Below, one piece after another: positions 47,150 to 49,908 of a DNA stretch of 49,908 bases (positions are counted from its first letter, which is position 1; each line of letters starts with the position of its first letter). A program made the translations under genes and the position numbers. Under the pieces are notes generated by a model. The model was not told the origin of the DNA. It was given only the letters and a program-made list of their open reading frames with translations, and ran no database searches. Source of the stretch: Shewanella hafniensis (GTDB taxonomy: Bacteria > Pseudomonadota > Gammaproteobacteria > Enterobacterales > Shewanellaceae); assembly GCF_019655335.1 (NCBI RefSeq), contig NZ_BPFD01000029.1, forward strand, positions 1-49,908, given 5' to 3'.

Positions 47150-49312
47150 TTATTTATTTAATACATATCCCATAGCTTGAATTTTGCCGTCTGCGGTATT
47201 TTCAAGATAAACACCTTGCAGTTCTGGCGAGAATCCAGGTAATAGGTTGATACCTTCTTCGAGAGCGAGGAAATAACGTTGCACCGAACCGCCCCAAATT
47301 TCACCCGGTACCATACACAGCACACCTGGTGGATAAGGAAGCGCGCCTTCTGCGGCAATTCTTCCCTCAATTTGCGACAGCGGAACGAGTTCGACTTTGC
47401 CACGAATAAATTCTAGATTTGCTTCCTGTGGGTCCATCACTTTGGTTGGGAAATGCGCTTTACGGAACATTTCTTTCTGCAGTTGTTTTACGTCATGACT
47501 GACATAAAGATTGTGCATTTCTTGGCAAAGTTGGCGGATGGTATAGTCTTGATAACGTGCTTTATTCGCGTTGTAGACGTTAGGTAATACTTCAGATAAA
47601 GGCGCATCTTCATCGACTAATTTCTCGAAACGAGATATTTGCGAGACCAGATGTTGCATCTTGGCCATATCTTCTGCAGGTGTCATCAGAAATAAAATTG
47701 AATTCAAGTCGCACTTCTCAGGAATAATATTATTTTCCCGTAAGAAGTTAGCCAAAATAGTGGCTGGAATACCAAATTCGGTATATTTACCGGTTTCTGC
47801 ATCTATACCGGGTGTCGTTAATAGGAATTTACAAGGGTCAACAAAGTATTGGCCTTTTTCATAACCTTCGAAGGAGTGCCATTTCTGACCGGGTTCGAAT
47901 TCGAAGAAACGTAAGTCATCGGCCATTTGTTCAGTTTCATAATCTTGCCATAGGCGACCATCTATCATCGTGGGCACAAATGGTTTGATATATTTACATT
48001 TTTTAAGCAGTAGCTTACGTGCTTCAATACCCGCTTTTACCGCTTCACGCCACAGATAACGACCACTCGCGCCTTCGTGCATTTTCGCGTTCACATCTAG
48101 CGCCGCAAATAATGGATAGAAGGGGCTAGTAGAGGCGTGCATCATAAAAGCGTTGTTGAAGCGTTTATGGTTACAATATCTATCTTGTCCTTTGATATGC
48201 TTGTCTTTTTTATGGATTTGCGATGTTTGCGAGAAACCCGCCTGTTGTTTATGCACCGACTGAGTCACGATAATACCGGGATCTTCAGGCGTCAGTTCGA
48301 GCAAGAGTGGCGAGCAGTCATTCATCATAGGGATGAACTGTTCATAACCGACCCAAGCCGAGTCGAATAAGACATAGTCACAAAGATGGCCAATACGATC
48401 AATAACTTGTCGAGCATTATAGATAGTGCCGTCATAGGTGCCGAGTTGGATAATCGCTAAACGGAAGGGGCGTTTTTCATCGGCTCTTTCTGGGGCGACT
48501 TCGCGAATTTGATCTCTTAAATAGGATTCTTGGAAGCAATGGGCATCGATGCCGCCAATAAATCCGAAGGGGTTACGCGCGGTTTCTAAATAAATCGGCG
48601 TGGCACCTGCTTGAATTAACGCGCCATGGTGGTTTGATTTGTGGTTATTGCGGTCGAATAAAACGAGATCGCCCTTAGCTAATAACGCATTAGTGGCCAC
48701 TTTATTTGAGGATGAAGTGCCGTTAAGTACAAAATAGGTTTTATCGGCATTAAAGACTTTGGCTGCGTATTTTTGTGCATCGAGTGGTGCGCCTTCATGG
48801 ATCAGTAAATCACCTAATTTCACGTCGGCATTACACATGTCGGCGCGGAAAATCGTTTCGCCAAAAAAGTCGAAGAATTGACGGCCCACAGGATGCTTAC
48901 GGAAGAATTGTCCGCCCTGATGACCCGGGCAAGCAAAGGTGGAATTACCCATTTCAACGTACTTTTTCAAGGTGCCGAAGAAAGGCGGTAATAGTGCTTG
49001 TTCATATTTATTGACTGCCGTTTCAACCTGTTTTCCGTAGAAGTCAGTGTTATCGCCGCACAGTTCAAATACCCCAGTAATCGATGAGCAAACATCGTCC
49101 GGGAAAGTTTCTTCGCAGCAAACTGAAACGAAAATGGGTAGTTTCAATCCGGTATTTTTAATCTTTTCAACAATACCATTTCTAACATCATCAACAGAGA
49201 CTACAGCCGCGCCCACATCACAAAAATCTGTGGTTAGTACATTGACGACTTCTCTGTCGATATCGAAACAAGATCTAACAGATAAGCTAGCGGCTACTTT
49301 TAATGATTTCAT
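47150..49312 (-). CDS. speF: Ornithine decarboxylase, inducible type
   Basis: This PLP enzyme converts ornithine to putrescine, consuming a proton. The 720-residue protein (E. coli SpeF 732) has an N-terminal wing domain (about 1-105). The PLP core carries VLNGTSSSNKVA and HKSNHHGALI. SVHKQQAGFSQTSQ holds the Schiff-base Lys near residue 355, and a C-terminal domain ends with GVYLENTADGKIQAMGYVL. It is induced by acid and ornithine in E. coli. AAGGGA precedes the ATG. It forms an operon with potE. An IS10-like element begins 387 bp upstream. Confidence 0.96.
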   Translation of the reverse strand: MKSLKVAASLSVRSCFDIDREVVNVLTTDFCDVGAAVVSVDDVRNGIVEKIKNTGLKLPIFVSVCCEETFPDDVCSSITGVFELCGDNTDFYGKQVETAVNKYEQALLPPFFGTLKKYVEMGNSTFACPGHQGGQFFRKHPVGRQFFDFFGETIFRADMCNADVKLGDLLIHEGAPLDAQKYAAKVFNADKTYFVLNGTSSSNKVATNALLAKGDLVLFDRNNHKSNHHGALIQAGATPIYLETARNPFGFIGGIDAHCFQESYLRDQIREVAPERADEKRPFRLAIIQLGTYDGTIYNARQVIDRIGHLCDYVLFDSAWVGYEQFIPMMNDCSPLLLELTPEDPGIIVTQSVHKQQAGFSQTSQIHKKDKHIKGQDRYCNHKRFNNAFMMHASTSPFYPLFAALDVNAKMHEGASGRYLWREAVKAGIEARKLLLKKCKYIKPFVPTMIDGRLWQDYETEQMADDLRFFEFEPGQKWHSFEGYEKGQYFVDPCKFLLTTPGIDAETGKYTEFGIPATILANFLRENNIIPEKCDLNSILFLMTPAEDMAKMQHLVSQISRFEKLVDEDAPLSEVLPNVYNANKARYQDYTIRQLCQEMHNLYVSHDVKQLQKEMFRKAHFPTKVMDPQEANLEFIRGKVELVPLSQIEGRIAAEGALPYPPGVLCMVPGEIWGGSVQRYFLALEEGINLLPGFSPELQGVYLENTADGKIQAMGYVLNK

Positions 49313-49698
49313 AGTTAATTTCCCTTTTACTTTTTAAAAAATAGATACAAGTGTGCCTATACCTAATTAAAAACATTAATGGTATGAAAATTAGATATAG
49401 CTATTCCGTGCGCAGATTAAATGTGGTTATGCCAAAGTTACGAAATAAATATAAGTAGAAATATATTTATTGAGCGTATGAATAGCTTAGCCGCAGTAAA
49501 ACTGCACTGATAAAAGAATGCTTTGATAGTGACGCAAGATAATAAACCAAAAAAAGACAGTACATTAAGTGTTTGCAACATTTAGAGCAATAGCACTTTA
49601 GACCTGTTTATTGGCCTACAACCTGCGCTGAGATTAGCGGAGGAAGATAAAGGAATGATCGAAATAGTCACGTTGACTAGGCATCATGATATGCCGCG
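49313..49698. other. speF upstream region, interrupted by an IS
   Basis: The part next to speF (49313-49600) is very A/T-rich and should hold the speF promoter and leader. I saw no SpeFL-like arrest peptide: minus-strand ORFs at 49438-49581 (47 aa) and 49467-49565 (32 aa) lack ribosome binding sites and lack the F-x-F-x-F-F pattern. Near the IS end a plus-strand ORF with a strong ribosome binding site starts at 49655. Confidence 0.5.
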
Positions 49699-49702
49699 CT
49701 GA
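49655..49702 (+). pseudogene. 5' end of an unidentified gene cut by the IS10-like element
   Basis: GGAGGAAGATAAAGGA is followed directly by ATG at 49655 and the codons for MIEIVTLTRHHDMPR. The frame then meets a stop at 49700-49702, which lies inside the IS left end. The strong ribosome binding site suggests that a real gene started here, divergent from speF, and was broken by the insertion. Fifteen residues are too few to name it. If real, its remainder lies beyond the IS, outside the window. Confidence 0.45.
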
Positions 49703-49748
49703 AGAATCCCCTGATGATTTACAAATAAATCATCAAATTAGGGTGGAA

Positions 49749-49810
49749 GCGCATCTTGTTGCATGATCAAATGGTTTCGCCAAAAACTACACTTGGACAA
49801 CAAGATGCGC
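49749..49810 (+). repeat. Fold-back inverted repeat at the transposase start
   Basis: GCGCATCTTGTTG and CAACAAGATGCGC pair perfectly across 36 bases. The right arm contains the transposase ATG (49805). RNA read in from outside the element would hide the start in a stem, as in the fold-back inhibition known for IS10. Confidence 0.85.
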
Positions 49811-49908
49811 GAAGCCAATATCCTACAACATTCTTTACACCAATACTGCCCAGAACTTCACCTAAAACGATTAAACAGCTTGATGCTGGCCTCTAAGGCA
49901 CTGATTGA
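49805..49908 (+). CDS. IS10-like transposase, N-terminal fragment
   Basis: The frame opens at ATG 49805 and runs off the window. It encodes MREANILQHSLHQYCPELHL and then KRLNSLMLASKALI. This parallels the IS10 transposase start (LHDSLYQFCPELHLKRLNSL in E. coli IS10R), so the IS4 family assignment is firm. The catalytic DDE residues are beyond the window. The start codon is buried in one arm of a perfect inverted repeat, and no strong ribosome binding site is visible, which fits the weak translation of this family. Confidence 0.88.
   Translation, partial: MREANILQHSLHQYCPELHLKRLNSLMLASKALI

Larger units (their letters stand above)
49699..49908 (+). mobile_element. IS10-like (IS4 family) insertion sequence, left part
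   Basis: The left end CTGAAGAATCCCCTGATGATTT closely resembles the IS10 end (CTGATGAATCCCCTAATGATTT). The following AAATGGTTTCGC and the transposase start also resemble IS10. The nine bases before it, TATGCCGCG (49690-49698), would be the target duplication, but the right end is outside the window. A GATC at 49765-49768 lies in the inward promoter region, where IS10 has its Dam-controlled site. A 13-bp inverted repeat (49749-49761, 49798-49810) surrounds the transposase start. Confidence 0.85.

Noticed and set aside
49438..49581. 47-residue minus-strand ORF as a speF leader peptide
   Set aside because: It has no ribosome binding site and does not resemble the SpeFL arrest motif. The overlapping 32-residue ORF (49467-49565) fails for the same reasons.

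Overview
The window looks like a chromosomal segment of a Shewanella-type gammaproteobacterium. The evidence is the protein sequences, which resemble Shewanella and E. coli families, and the gene order: cinA, ppc / argCBFGH, mrcA / pilMNOPQ-aroK-aroB-damX-dam, rpe-gph-trpS, lpoA / rsmI, rnpB, then gluconate and ornithine decarboxylase genes. Most of it is conserved core genome. The species cannot be fixed from sequence reading alone. Both ends touch insertion sequences: the last 37 codons of an IS630-like transposase on the left, and the first 210 bp of an IS10-like (IS4 family) element on the right.

Layout. 1-282: IS630 remnant and cinA leader. 283-4839: cinA, a YceB-type lipoprotein and PEP carboxylase. 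4840-5483: a 644-bp divergent control region with a ppc promoter and a tandem ArgR-type box. 5484-10972: argC, argB, argF, argG and argH, with a strong terminator hairpin between argG and argH. 11075-13609: PBP1A, divergent from pilMNOPQ (13798-18657), which is followed by aroK, aroB, damX and dam. 22849-23399: two small opposite-strand membrane protein genes. 23676-26097: rpe, gph, trpS. 26161-28038: LysR regulator and divergent EamA transporter, with a T-N11-A palindrome between them. 28131-32546: dolP, diaA, yraN, lpoA, and divergent rsmI. 32612-32963: RNase P RNA. 33324-34408: a trio resembling E. coli yqjD-yqjE-yqjK. 34474-38102: an Omp85-like outer-membrane protein, a ThrE-type exporter and a MAPEG protein. 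38319-40751: a YgiQ radical SAM protein with a repetitive basic tail. 40973-44014: gntR, gluconate permease and gluconokinase, with two GntR-type operators between permease and kinase. 44465-49312: a porin, potE and speF.

How the genes work together. ArgCBFGH covers acetylglutamate phosphorylation to arginine, except the aminotransferase, deacetylase and synthase steps, which lie outside the window. PBP1A and its lipoprotein activator LpoA are both present, about 16 kb apart. PilMNOP form the inner-membrane and periplasmic alignment complex that docks to the PilQ secretin. SpeF and PotE together form the ornithine decarboxylation / putrescine-ornithine antiport acid-response module. GntR, the permease and the kinase feed gluconate into central metabolism.

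I did not see a convincing previously undescribed multi-gene system. The most unusual items are a hairpin-dense 450-bp stretch between gluconokinase and the porin, a 12-bp perfect hairpin ahead of the porin, the fold-back repeat at the IS10-like transposase start, and a short ORF with a strong ribosome binding site that this IS appears to interrupt. No tRNA, rRNA or CRISPR array was seen.
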